The notes beneath the pieces are model-generated. The model saw nothing but the letters and a program-made list of their open reading frames with translations. It did not search any database and was not told the origin of the DNA. A stretch of DNA of 64,000 nt from IMG/VR virus record IMGVR_UViG_3300043446_000566, positions 1 through 64,000 of that record; one strand, 5' to 3'. The position numbers and the translations under genes were made by a program. Positions 1 through 7,081 of this stretch are shown here, in pieces. The DNA is from a virus. Position 1 is the first letter of the stretch, and each line of letters starts with the position of its first letter.

Positions 1-153
1 ATTTTGCACAAAGTCAATTTTACCAGACTTGATGTTCAGCACGATGCTGCTATGGTTGCGCACCGACAGCGTACCCTTGACGCCAAACTTCTTGAGGATC
101 GGCTTCAGGTTCGCCGCAATCTTCGCCTTCATCTCTTGATTCATGTAAGCCAT
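1..153 (-). CDS. Conserved small phage protein, N-terminal part (runs off window)
   Basis: The first 51 codons of a gene whose 3' end lies outside the window. The reading frame opens at ATG 153, reads MAYMNQEMKAKIAAN and continues without a stop to base 1. It is a basic, soluble-looking protein with an LKPILKKFGVKG stretch followed by SIVLNIKSGKIDF. From memory this resembles a small conserved protein found in many large phages, of unknown function. A purine-rich AAGAAAGAGAGA lies just upstream of the start, and a strong promoter (187-214) sits about 35 bases before the gene, so it is probably early and individually expressed. The function is unknown. Confidence 0.75.
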   Translation of the reverse strand, partial: MAYMNQEMKAKIAANLKPILKKFGVKGTLSVRNHSSIVLNIKSGKIDFVQN

Positions 154-186
154 TCGTCTATCTCTCTTTCTTCACTCTATGGAATA

Positions 187-247
187 ATTATACTGTTTTC
201 CACCAAAAAGTAAAGTGGTGAAAAACCTAATAGAATCAATGACTTAC
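187..247 (-). promoter_or_regulatory. Early sigma70-like promoter with conserved upstream block (copy 1)
   Basis: On the minus strand: -35 TTTACT at 209-214, 16-base spacer, -10 TATAAT at 187-192. Twelve bases upstream of the -35 is a 21-base block (227-247, GTAAGTCATTGATTC then TATTAG) that recurs with the same 12-base spacing at 11236-11256 and 13687-13707. It drives the partial gene at 1-153. The rest of the 154-320 gap holds a perfect 6-bp hairpin (GGGTCT/AGACCC, around 285-302) without a T-run, and no gene. Confidence 0.8.
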
Positions 248-320
248 GAGCGCAAGCTGGAAGGGCTGGTGGATCGATTGGAGCGGGTCTGGCTAGACCC
301 TTGGTATAGATGGTCTGGCG

Positions 321-815
321 CTAAAAAAGACTGTCCAGCATCTCTGGAGTCATTGGCCAGGTACGCTGGATAACACCAGCTTCCTTGAGCATTACATCCG
401 CGTGATCGATAGAGTAGTGTGTCCCAGCACCCTTGCCACCAAAAGGTCGATTTGGACCAATAATTTCTTTTATGCCAGCCTGAATAAGCGCACGAGTGCA
501 ATCAGCGCATGGCTTTGGTTCCCAGTTTAGATATGCACGGGCGCCTGCGAGTTTGATTCCATGCCGCGCAGCATTGTAGATTGCATTACGTTCAGCATGT
601 TCGACCCAGTGGTACTTTTCTGGGCGCTTCCATCGCGCTTCGTTCTTTTCTTCAATGCCTCGAGGAAAGCCATTGAAGCCTGTGCTGAGAATGACATTAT
701 CATCACTCACAATCACGCAACCCACCTTTGTTGACGAGTCTTTGCTCTTGTGAGCGATGACAGTAGCTTGTAGAATAAACAGTTCATCCCAAGTCATTTC
801 TTTATCATATAGCAT
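321..815 (-). CDS. cd: dCMP deaminase
   Basis: A zinc-dependent deoxycytidylate deaminase converting dCMP to dUMP, which feeds dTMP synthesis. The 164-residue length is typical of the small cytidine/deoxycytidylate deaminase fold. The zinc site is complete: HAE at residues 73-75 (His ligand and catalytic Glu) and PCADC at 102-106 (two Cys ligands). It starts at ATG 815 with an AGGA about 11 bases upstream; an internal ATG at codon 7 is a less likely start. It is the last gene of the replication/nucleotide operon and follows Hsp20 by 20 bases, so it may also receive late transcripts. Together with the dUTPase at 1321-1881 it can supply dUMP by two routes. Confidence 0.93.
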   Translation of the reverse strand: MLYDKEMTWDELFILQATVIAHKSKDSSTKVGCVIVSDDNVILSTGFNGFPRGIEEKNEARWKRPEKYHWVEHAERNAIYNAARHGIKLAGARAYLNWEPKPCADCTRALIQAGIKEIIGPNRPFGGKGAGTHYSIDHADVMLKEAGVIQRTWPMTPEMLDSLF

Positions 816-835
816 AATATAGTTTATCCTAATCT

Positions 836-1258
836 TTACTTGATTTCAATCTTTCGCGGCTTCTTCTCATCAGGGATCACATTCTCTAGCTTGATGGTAA
901 GAATACCATCTTGTAGATCAGCATCCCTTACTACAACAGTATCTGAAAGAACGAATTGGCGCGAGAATCGACGACCAGCAATGCCCTGTGTTAGGTAGTT
1001 GCGAGTGTCTGTAACATCTTTCTTTCCAGAAACCTTGAGTGAGTTTCTCTCTGTCGTGATGTCGATTTCGTCTTTCTTATAACCAGCAATCGCCAACTCG
1101 ATGACGAAATTGTATTCGTCAGTCTTGATGATGTTTACTGGTGGGAAAGAACTCGCGGTTGCAGTCAAGAGATGGGCTGCATTATCTAGCGTTGCTAACA
1201 CATGGTCGAATCCAAGTGTTGACGGTAGAATTGTATTGTATGACGTTAGTAGTGTCAT
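836..1258 (-). CDS. Hsp20 family small heat shock protein
   Basis: A 140-residue alpha-crystallin (IbpA-like) chaperone expected to hold unfolding proteins in soluble form. The alpha-crystallin domain runs from about residue 40 to 135, with the typical hydrophobic strand pattern, the AGRRFSRQF segment, DGILTIKL near the end and a C-terminal IEI matching the IxI oligomerisation motif. Start ATG 1258 has a strong AAGGAG. A perfect T4 late promoter octamer lies 60 bases upstream (1318-1325), so it is probably made late, when large virion proteins fold and assemble. Small Hsps are common in cyanophage-type T4-like genomes but absent from T4. Confidence 0.9.
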   Translation of the reverse strand: MTLLTSYNTILPSTLGFDHVLATLDNAAHLLTATASSFPPVNIIKTDEYNFVIELAIAGYKKDEIDITTERNSLKVSGKKDVTDTRNYLTQGIAGRRFSRQFVLSDTVVVRDADLQDGILTIKLENVIPDEKKPRKIEIK

Positions 1259-1317
1259 TTATTTACTCCTTAGTAAAGCAAGTTTGTAGTTGTGGACCCC
1301 AAATGGGCATCCACTTC

Positions 1318-1325
1318 TATTTATA
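1318..1325 (-). promoter_or_regulatory. T4-type late promoter TATAAATA
   Basis: Exact TATAAATA on the minus strand, overlapping the stop codon of the dUTPase gene and 60 bases upstream of Hsp20. This is the -10 element read by gp55-containing RNA polymerase. gp55 (17056-17589) and the clamp gp45 (4920-5594) are both encoded in this window. Confidence 0.75.
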
Positions 1326-1881
1326 CGCCAGTAGAGCCAAATCCACCATCGCGATCAGAATAAGGCTCAGGCATCTCTTTTACGATTCTCAGTCTCACAC
1401 CTTCATTGGCTACAACTTCAGCCTGCGCAATACGCTCTTGATTTTTGATCGTCTGTGCAACTTTAGAGATGTTAGTGATCAAAACGAAAATCTCTTGCTG
1501 GTAGTCTACGTCAACGATGCCTTCTGCATTTGCGAGAACTAGTCCCCGCTTCAGTGATAGGCCAGAACGTGGATGAAGGCGAATCGAATACTGCTTTAGT
1601 GGAGTCTGCGCTCTCATGATATCGCTATAATTTTCTATGCTGATATCTGTCTCGATCTTAGCCACAAGACCAGTAGGCACGAGAATTCTATCACCTGGAT
1701 AGATGAATAGATCATAATCATCTAGACTGACTTGCCGTGAGAACGCAGTATTGTACGCATTATATCCATCCACAAGAGCATAGGTTGGGCAATAATGAAG
1801 ATCAAAACACGTTGACATCGCTGTTCCAAATTTTGGAAGCTGGACATTCTCATTCAACGGATACAGATTCAAATTTACCAT
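1321..1881 (-). CDS. dut: dUTP diphosphatase (dUTPase)
   Basis: Hydrolyses dUTP to dUMP and pyrophosphate, keeping uracil out of DNA. All five trimeric-dUTPase motifs are visible: I at 21-28 (AMSTCFDL), II PRSG at 104-107, III GIVDVDY at 121-127 carrying the catalytic Asp, IV QERIAQ at 148-153, and V GGFGSTG at 179-185. The 186-residue length exceeds the usual 150 because of an insertion around residues 35-60. It starts 5 bases after the RegA stop with an AGGA upstream. The stop codon is embedded in the late promoter for Hsp20. Confidence 0.92.
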   Translation of the reverse strand: MVNLNLYPLNENVQLPKFGTAMSTCFDLHYCPTYALVDGYNAYNTAFSRQVSLDDYDLFIYPGDRILVPTGLVAKIETDISIENYSDIMRAQTPLKQYSIRLHPRSGLSLKRGLVLANAEGIVDVDYQQEIFVLITNISKVAQTIKNQERIAQAEVVANEGVRLRIVKEMPEPYSDRDGGFGSTGV

Positions 1882-1886
1882 AACAA

Positions 1887-2291
1887 TTATTCCTGTGTTT
1901 TCTTTTTACCTATCGTGTACTTGGCTACCAGCTGCCACTGATTCTTGTCCTTGAATGGAAGAATCTTGATCTGACTCAATGGTGCATAAGGCTCTTTTGT
2001 CTTATCAGCGTCCACCAGTTTCACGAGACCCCATTCAGCCATCAGATTCGCAATCGTATTTCTACGCGCTAGATCATTCTCTGAGATGTTGCTAGGCTTG
2101 CCGTCAAGTTCAAAGAGTTCTTTGAAGTGAACGATATAGTATTTGCCTTGCTTGTGAAGAATGTGGCAAGACTGATACAGAATATTGTCATTCTTGGCTG
2201 CAACACCGATGCGAGTCAGAGTCTCACGGACCTTTAGAAAGTCGTCCTGCTTCTCTAGCTTTACCTCAATCAATTTATCGATACTACTCAT
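1887..2291 (-). CDS. regA: RegA translational repressor
   Basis: An RNA-binding protein that represses translation of many early mRNAs by covering their ribosome binding sites. The sequence aligns closely with T4 RegA over its whole length: DDFLKVRETLTRIG near the N-terminus, LYQSCHILHKQGKYYIVHFK in the middle, and WQLVAKYTIGKKK at the end. It is slightly longer than T4 RegA (134 against 122 residues) because of an MSSIDKL N-terminal extension and a C-terminal tail. I chose ATG 2291 because AAGGG lies 8-9 bases upstream; a GTG at 2300 overlaps the gp62 stop and is less likely. The T4 order 45-44-62-regA is kept, but the DNA polymerase gene does not follow. Confidence 0.93.
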   Translation of the reverse strand: MSSIDKLIEVKLEKQDDFLKVRETLTRIGVAAKNDNILYQSCHILHKQGKYYIVHFKELFELDGKPSNISENDLARRNTIANLMAEWGLVKLVDADKTKEPYAPLSQIKILPFKDKNQWQLVAKYTIGKKKTQE

Positions 2292-2292
2292 T

Positions 2293-2673
2293 TCAATCAC
2301 CCTTATATAATTGTTCTTTTATCGCGGTGATTTGAGAGTCAGATAGAATCTTTAGGGCTTCATATGCTTTAGCATCAGAATAACCATAATACTCTTTTAC
2401 AGCATTCAAATCATCGCTCTGAGCCTTTTTGTGCCATTTTGTATATGGGCGTTTCGCTGCTCTAACAATATTTAGTAAAAAATCTGCCTGTAGCTTTTTG
2501 TCGAGATTAGGGTATCGATTCATCTCGTTAGCTATCATTGCAGTGTCTCTATGGTTAGATAGAGCGCGATTTACCATGAATGCAGGATAAGAACGCTCAT
2601 CCTGATCAGTCAGGATGAACGGGGCTTTTGATTGTAGGATGCTTGGTAGAATTTCTTTGAATAAGTCTGCCAT
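2293..2673 (-). CDS. 62: Clamp loader small subunit (gp62)
   Basis: Small subunit of the sliding clamp loader, partner of gp44 in opening and placing the gp45 clamp on primed DNA. At 126 residues it is shorter than T4 gp62 (187), as is usual for the cyanophage-type branch. Supporting features are the N-terminal DLFKEILPSILQ, the FMVNRALSNHRDT segment, a basic KRPYTKWHKK patch at about 74-83, and its place between gp44 and RegA. The intervening gene 2675-3130 is not present at this spot in T4. Two bases separate its start from that gene's stop. Confidence 0.85.
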   Translation of the reverse strand: MADLFKEILPSILQSKAPFILTDQDERSYPAFMVNRALSNHRDTAMIANEMNRYPNLDKKLQADFLLNIVRAAKRPYTKWHKKAQSDDLNAVKEYYGYSDAKAYEALKILSDSQITAIKEQLYKGD

Positions 2674-2674
2674 A

Positions 2675-3130
2675 TCAATAGTCCGACACAGTATACTTTC
2701 TTAGTTCAGCAATGATATCATCTCTAATCTTATGAATTGGCTCGACAGCTTCTTGTTCGATGTCGATGAGAATCATCTGCCTACCATCTTTGGTGTAATG
2801 CGGTCTAGTGAGAAACTCAGAAGGATTTACCCTGAATAGCCAACCAGACCACTTATAGCTATGCATAGGAGCAGGAACTGTGATGAAGTATAATTCATCA
2901 ACATTTCTACACTTTCTAAGCTGATTGGATTTAATAGTCAATGCACGTTCTCTGATGAACGGAACTTGCGTCTTGACTTCAACTTTCTTACCGTCGCAAA
3001 TAAGATCTTTCTCAGAATCATACTTATTAATCGATGGCGCTACCTTACGACCTTCGGAGCTAAGATAGCCGATAAGATATTTCTCGCCCATCAGTCCCAT
3101 TTCATTCATCTTGTATTCACGAGTTATCAT
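2675..3130 (-). CDS. PD-(D/E)xK nuclease-like protein between the clamp loader genes
   Basis: A 151-residue protein that I cannot assign to a named T4 gene. It carries a plausible PD-(D/E)xK active site: an Asp in EKDLICDG followed after a short turn by EVKTQ, preceded by a Glu-containing helix (GLMGEKYLIGYL). This layout is typical of Holliday-junction resolvase and restriction-endonuclease-like folds. The start at ATG 3130 overlaps the gp44 stop as ATGA, implying translational coupling to the clamp loader. Its position inside the 44-62 operon suggests a role at replication forks or in host DNA breakdown, which is inference. The rest of the protein (aromatic SYKWSGWLF, basic C-terminus) gives no further clue. 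Confidence 0.6.
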   Translation of the reverse strand: MITREYKMNEMGLMGEKYLIGYLSSEGRKVAPSINKYDSEKDLICDGKKVEVKTQVPFIRERALTIKSNQLRKCRNVDELYFITVPAPMHSYKWSGWLFRVNPSEFLTRPHYTKDGRQMILIDIEQEAVEPIHKIRDDIIAELRKYTVSDY

Positions 3131-4062
3131 GAGAACTTGCACTCCACCATCATTTCGGTCAAACACGCAACGAGATTCAACTCTTGATCTGCGACAAAAG
3201 CAGCTTGATATTGATACCTAGCAAGAATAATCACTGCATTTGGAATCGTAGACTTGTCCATCACATCATACAGACTGTCATAGATCTTGCGGAAGATACG
3301 CACTGGATCTTCAGAGCCATTCTCTGCGACCCACTTACGCATTGCACCGAAATCTTGATTCTTCAAAGAGGTGACAAGTTCATTGATCGTGACATCAGCA
3401 ACACTCTTTAGAATGCCGACATCAATCTTGCCACTGACCGAATAGCGCTGGAGTTCGTTTAGAACACGACGATAATCGGGGAAGTGCTTCTTTACTACTT
3501 CAACCAGCACTGCCTTATCAAATGGAACTTTCTCAGCATTAAGAATCTCTGCTGCACGTTTCATAAACAAAGCAGCCATCTTCGGCTTGTCTTCTTTACG
3601 CAGCTTGAATTCAATCACAGCACAGCGACTATGAAGAGGCTCAATGATGCGATTCTTATAGTTGCAAGTCATGATGAACGTGCAATTATGCGCAAACTCT
3701 TCCATAGCCGCGCGCATAGCTGGCTGGGTACTATTGGGATTTAGATAATCTGCCTCATCGATGATGATGACTTTCTTACCGCCATCAAGCGACATTGAAC
3801 TTGCATAGTTCTTGATTTTGACTCTGAAAGTATCAATGCCTGACTCATCAGAGCCGTTGATCATCAAATAATCGCAGCCAATCTCATCACACAAAGCACG
3901 AGCAACTGTAGTCTTACCTGTGCCTGGACCACCGCAAAGCAGAAGATGTGGAATCTCTTTGCGATTCACATAGCTTTGAAAAGTAGTCTTGTACTCCTCA
4001 GGAAGAATACAATCAGCAATAACATGAGGACGATATTTTTCAACCCACAAGGATTCATTCAT
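3127..4062 (-). CDS. 44: Clamp loader large subunit (gp44), AAA+ ATPase
   Basis: ATPase of the clamp loader; uses ATP to load the gp45 ring at primer-template junctions. The 311-residue length matches the family. Motifs: N-terminal WVEKYRP, Walker A GGPGTGKT at 44-51, Walker B IIIDEAD ending at 105, sensor 1 TCN at 132-134, and the SRC arginine-finger motif at 145-147, followed by the lid and C-terminal collar domains. It starts at ATG 4062 with overlapping downstream coupling to 2675-3130. The upstream neighbour is a Tat-signal protein rather than gp45, so the T4 clamp/loader gene order is interrupted here. Confidence 0.95.
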   Translation of the reverse strand: MNESLWVEKYRPHVIADCILPEEYKTTFQSYVNRKEIPHLLLCGGPGTGKTTVARALCDEIGCDYLMINGSDESGIDTFRVKIKNYASSMSLDGGKKVIIIDEADYLNPNSTQPAMRAAMEEFAHNCTFIMTCNYKNRIIEPLHSRCAVIEFKLRKEDKPKMAALFMKRAAEILNAEKVPFDKAVLVEVVKKHFPDYRRVLNELQRYSVSGKIDVGILKSVADVTINELVTSLKNQDFGAMRKWVAENGSEDPVRIFRKIYDSLYDVMDKSTIPNAVIILARYQYQAAFVADQELNLVACLTEMMVECKFS

Positions 4063-4077
4063 AATATAAACTCCAAA

Positions 4078-4401
4078 TCAAGCAGTTACTATTCTAGCCC
4101 ATTTCCCGTTCTGTTTCAAGTACAAATTTCCGTCTGGACCGACAGTCATATTTACTCGAACATCTTTGCGAGTGCCTGGAGCAAATGTACCTGTTCCTAT
4201 AATCGCACATGGGTGATGGTTGAGGTCTGGTGGCATCGGATCGCCATATGTTGCATGAAGCGCTAATGTACTGTTGTATCCAGAGGCTTCAATTTTCTTG
4301 ACTGCTTCCGATGCTTCACTTCTACTCGGTAGAATAGAAGGCATAACAGCAGCGCCAGCACCAAAACCTAAAGCCTGAAAGAATTTTCTTCGAGTCGTCA
4401 T
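4078..4401 (-). CDS. Small protein with a twin-arginine (Tat) signal peptide
   Basis: A 107-residue protein of unknown function with a textbook Tat signal: TTRRKFFQ at residues 2-9, a hydrophobic ALGFGAGAAVMP segment, then a Ser/Ala-rich region with possible cleavage near SEA. The mature part of about 75 residues includes GDPMPPDLNHHPCAIIG, ending in VGPDGNLYLKQNGKWARI, which looks like a compact beta fold. Tat export implies folding in the cytoplasm and delivery to the periplasm through the host TatABC machinery. The start is ATG 4401 with GGAG 10 bases upstream. A structured element (4426-4496) precedes it. Phage proteins with Tat signals are uncommon; a host-modifying or exclusion role is only a guess. 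Confidence 0.8.
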   Translation of the reverse strand: MTTRRKFFQALGFGAGAAVMPSILPSRSEASEAVKKIEASGYNSTLALHATYGDPMPPDLNHHPCAIIGTGTFAPGTRKDVRVNMTVGPDGNLYLKQNGKWARIVTA

Positions 4402-4425
4402 ATCAATTACTCCATAATGAAAAGA

Positions 4426-4496
4426 TGGGGCGGGGAAGGTGAACTCCCACGGCGAGCAGTCTGGCGGAGTGTGCCGTCAAAAGAAATTGCGCCCCA
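4426..4496 (-). other. 71-base GC-rich structured element (terminator-like or tRNA-like)
   Basis: On the minus strand a perfect 7-bp closing stem (TGGGGCG at 4496-4490 with CGCCCCA at 4432-4426) encloses two inner helices: ACGGC/GCCGT, and GGGA/TCCC with an AGTTCACC-like loop. TCTTTT follows the closing stem. The size and closing stem are tRNA-like, but there is no D-arm, no normal 7-base anticodon loop and no CCA. A terminator or a small structured RNA or leader for the Tat-signal gene is equally possible. Confidence 0.4.
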
Positions 4497-4502
4497 ATAA
4501 GA

Positions 4503-4661
4503 TTATTTAGCCTTTTTAGCCTCAAAATATTTTTTGGCAAGATTAATATATCGGTTCATCGTCTCCTCATGCGCAAGGCACTCTTTATTCCATAAAGAAT
4601 TCAAGGTATCTACCGCTTTCTCCAATTCAGCAATTCTCTCTTTATATTGATTTTCCGACAT
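4503..4661 (-). CDS. Short coiled-coil protein
   Basis: A 52-residue protein starting MSENQYKERIAELEKAV, chosen because AAGGA lies 8 bases before ATG 4661. Almost the whole chain is predicted amphipathic helix (heptads in ERIAELEKAVDTLN), with a basic C-terminus AKKYFEAKKAK. It is followed by the structured element at 4426-4496. I do not recognise it. The position between the DsbA-like gene and gp44 suggests an accessory of the replication or late-transcription operon. Confidence 0.6.
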   Translation of the reverse strand: MSENQYKERIAELEKAVDTLNSLWNKECLAHEETMNRYINLAKKYFEAKKAK

Positions 4662-4677
4662 TTTGTAATCCTTGTTG

Positions 4678-4917
4678 TTACTTCGCCACTTTCTCGTAAA
4701 TCTCAACAAAATCATTTTGCTCTGCAACTTCTTCCTCAAAGTTGCGCTTGTGATACACTCTAGCCAGCTTTCGACCTAGCTTCTTTGGAATCTCAGTCTC
4801 ATCTTGCATACGCTCAAGAATTTCTTTGATCAGATCTCGCTCTGACTCGATTCGAGTTAGCGAGTTAGAAATCTCAGAAAGCATCCCAAGGATCTTGGCT
4901 TTATCAGTAGGTGACAT
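4678..4917 (-). CDS. dsbA: DsbA-like double-stranded DNA-binding / late transcription protein
   Basis: A 79-residue protein whose C-terminal half (KKLGRKLARVYHKRNFEEEV, then a segment ending in IYEKV) matches the pattern of T4 DsbA, where LLALYHKDNRDVF is followed by ELYDTV. T4 DsbA binds double-stranded DNA and affects late transcription. The N-terminal half is helical (EISNSLTRIESERDLIKEIL). The start ATG 4917 has GGAG upstream and sits 3 bases after the gp45 stop, so it is co-expressed with the clamp, which itself acts in late transcription. The assignment rests on motif memory and context. Confidence 0.7.
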   Translation of the reverse strand: MSPTDKAKILGMLSEISNSLTRIESERDLIKEILERMQDETEIPKKLGRKLARVYHKRNFEEEVAEQNDFVEIYEKVAK

Positions 4918-4919
4918 AA

Positions 4920-5594
4920 TTATTCTCCAAAAGTAGACAGCGTAGACTCAATCGCGATGATGTATGTAATGGGTATGTTCTTATGCTTGAACTGTGCGCC
5001 CTTCTTTGTGATTGTGACATCATATGAGCCATCCATCATCTTGATGTTTTCTGTTTTCATTACGACGCAAAATTTCGTGCCGTCACCAGCACCAATTTCA
5101 ATCTTAGACTGATCAGCAGCATCATCTGATGGATCAGTCGCAATGAAATTGATTACATCGCCATCACTTTCAAAAATAAAGTATGGCGAGTTTGAAATGC
5201 CAGCAGATTTCTTCATCCACTCAAGATCATCTTCCGATAGAAGAAAAGAACAGTATGTTTCACCAAGTGAGATACTCTTATCAGGAGCAACGGCGATTAC
5301 TTGCGGTGAACAATATTTGATATTGTCCAGCTTCTTCTTGTTCTCAGTAGCGATGATGATTCTATCATCATCGAAAGACAGATCAGCACCATTGTACAGA
5401 GAAACCTTTGCAAGAAACTTGTTTAGGTCATACAATGCAAACTCTTTTGTAAGAGTTTCAGTGATCGTAGCCTCAGCGAAGATAGTCTTCAAAGGCGAAA
5501 TAGTTCGCAGAGTATTACCAGTCTTGAATTGAAGACTTTGATTGATTGTTGAAAAGTTTTTCAACACATTGATAGTAGCATCAGACAATTTCAT
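4920..5594 (-). CDS. 45: DNA polymerase sliding clamp (gp45)
   Basis: Homotrimeric ring that tethers the replicative polymerase and also activates late promoters together with gp55. The 224-residue length equals T4 gp45 (228). Recognisable features are the start MKLSDATINVLKNFSTIN, the two-domain PCNA-like pattern and a C-terminal ITYIIAIES strand. The first 14 bases overlap the end of the dNMP kinase gene, so the two are translationally coupled. It heads the clamp / DsbA / clamp loader / RegA block as in T4. Confidence 0.93.
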   Translation of the reverse strand: MKLSDATINVLKNFSTINQSLQFKTGNTLRTISPLKTIFAEATITETLTKEFALYDLNKFLAKVSLYNGADLSFDDDRIIIATENKKKLDNIKYCSPQVIAVAPDKSISLGETYCSFLLSEDDLEWMKKSAGISNSPYFIFESDGDVINFIATDPSDDAADQSKIEIGAGDGTKFCVVMKTENIKMMDGSYDVTITKKGAQFKHKNIPITYIIAIESTLSTFGE

Positions 5595-6252
5595 GATTTA
5601 TTTCCTCATTCGCTTCAACATGAACATTATTATGCACGGTTTTCGCTAGACTGTCAACTACAGTAGCCAAGTCATCTAGCGAACCATTATTTGTAATTGT
5701 AGCATCATACTCACAGCCAATCCATGCCCATTCACTGTAATGAACGTCTGGATATTTTTCAGCCATTCCGTAATAGTCTCGCTTAGAATTTACATTCAAA
5801 GCAGTTTCATACCATTCAGGATCTGGACCTCTACGCACACGAACAATCATGCCGCCTGCGTTTTTAATCGCATTGATTTCGTTTGGAAATCTAACATCAG
5901 CAATAACATAATTATTCCAAGACGATAATTCACAACGACGCATTGTTGTATAGACCCAGATGTCTTGGTGAAAGACATCACGCCCTGCTTCAGTGCCCAT
6001 TAGCTGAAGTGCAAGTCTTGGTGTAAAAGACTTGCCCATCTTTTCAGACCAATAGATATCTGGCTGTTCGCGCCATGTACGAGAGTCTGCTGTATCGCCT
6101 TCAAGAAGAGCGCGATTCCAACCAAAGATGATTGAAACCGCGTCCTTCACACTGTTAGCAAAACTTTCCTTGAAATAGCCATGTCTATCTACAAGAATGT
6201 CTGCGACACTGCCTTTGCCGCTGCCGATTTGACCAACAAGTCCAATAATCAC
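5581..6252 (-). CDS. 1: Deoxynucleoside monophosphate kinase (gp1-like)
   Basis: P-loop kinase that phosphorylates dNMPs to dNDPs for DNA synthesis; in T4 the enzyme also accepts hydroxymethyl-dCMP. Walker A is GQIGSGKGS at residues 7-15. Further family features are RLALQLMGTEAGRDVF around 80-95 and VIADVRFPNE around 117-126. It starts with GTG at 6252, with AAGG about 9 bases before it. The 223-residue length fits T4 gp1 (241). It lies directly downstream of two glycosyltransferase-like genes, which is worth noting if this phage carries a modified base. Confidence 0.88.
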   Translation of the reverse strand: MIIGLVGQIGSGKGSVADILVDRHGYFKESFANSVKDAVSIIFGWNRALLEGDTADSRTWREQPDIYWSEKMGKSFTPRLALQLMGTEAGRDVFHQDIWVYTTMRRCELSSWNNYVIADVRFPNEINAIKNAGGMIVRVRRGPDPEWYETALNVNSKRDYYGMAEKYPDVHYSEWAWIGCEYDATITNNGSLDDLATVVDSLAKTVHNNVHVEANEEINHEIV

Positions 6253-6261
6253 AGCAATACC

Positions 6262-7080
6262 TTACAGAGTTCCAACATAGTTGGCTACAGCTGGCATATC
6301 GCCCGTAAAGGCATAAGTGCCAATGTGATGCGTCTTCATCCATGGGCAGAGCCAAATCTGACCACCGATCTTACGCCACATCTGACAGAACATATAGTCT
6401 TCAGACAGATAGCGATCAGAACCGCCACCAGTGATTGATTCACGGCTATCAATCACAGTATCAAAGTACGCATGAATGTAGCGTGAGCCGTCAAAGTTGG
6501 CTTGACCAACATGATCTGGCTTGTAGCGGATCATCGGAAAAGCTGCTTCTAGCTTATTGAACACACCACGCTCGATGAGCATGAAGCCAGTGCCAATCTC
6601 AAGAACTTCAATCGGCTCAATGACAGAGAACTTCTCTGTGCCAGGAACTGGATTGAACACATAGTCACCAGCTAGCTTCTCTAGATCGCCAGGGCTGATG
6701 TCTGGATGTCGCTTGACTGCTTCCTTGATTGAAGACCACTTGATCGATTTCTTCGGATAAGGACCACCGATGATCTCTTTATCAAGAGCAAGAAGCGCGA
6801 TCACATCACGCGGATCAAAGTGAATGTCAGCATCGATGAACAGCATGTGCGTAAAATCTTCAGCACGAAGAAACTCATCAACAAGATAGTTACGCGCTCT
6901 TGTAATCAACGATTCGTTGAAGATGAACGAGAAACGAATCTCAATGCCGTAGTTTGCACAAAGACCTTGAAGATCAAGGCATGACTTAGCAAACATGCCG
7001 TGATTCATGCCGCCATACATTGGCGTTGCTACAAACAGTTTCTTCTTACGAAGTTCTTCAACCTTTACTTCTAATTGCAT
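6262..7080 (-). CDS. GT-A fold glycosyltransferase
   Basis: A 272-residue family-2-like nucleotide-sugar glycosyltransferase. Seen: the N-terminal strand KLFVATPMYGG, a central FIDADIHF with the metal-binding DxD at 83-85, an acceptor-side GTGFMLIERGVF, and a C-terminal YLSEDYMFCQMWRKIGG resembling the conserved ED(Y/W)xFC signature of this group. The C-terminal WMKTHHIG supplies a possible metal-binding His. GGAGATTGAT precedes ATG 7080. Such enzymes are frequent in large phages, where they decorate modified DNA bases, virion proteins or host surface glycans. Co-location with the TAGT-like gene 7082-8014 makes DNA modification the favoured reading, but the acceptor is unknown. Confidence 0.75.
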   Translation of the reverse strand: MQLEVKVEELRKKKLFVATPMYGGMNHGMFAKSCLDLQGLCANYGIEIRFSFIFNESLITRARNYLVDEFLRAEDFTHMLFIDADIHFDPRDVIALLALDKEIIGGPYPKKSIKWSSIKEAVKRHPDISPGDLEKLAGDYVFNPVPGTEKFSVIEPIEVLEIGTGFMLIERGVFNKLEAAFPMIRYKPDHVGQANFDGSRYIHAYFDTVIDSRESITGGGSDRYLSEDYMFCQMWRKIGGQIWLCPWMKTHHIGTYAFTGDMPAVANYVGTL

Positions 7081-7081
7081 A

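Noticed and set aside
244-501. Minus-strand 85-codon frame overlapping the end of dCMP deaminase
   Set aside because: It lies in another frame of the deaminase gene, has no start downstream of it and no Shine-Dalgarno sequence; its stop merely coincides with the conserved promoter block.
4426-4496. tRNA gene call
   Set aside because: The closing stem and size fit, but there is no D-arm, no 7-base anticodon loop with a clean 5-bp stem, the T-stem has a mismatch, and no CCA is encoded. Kept only as an unclassified structured element.
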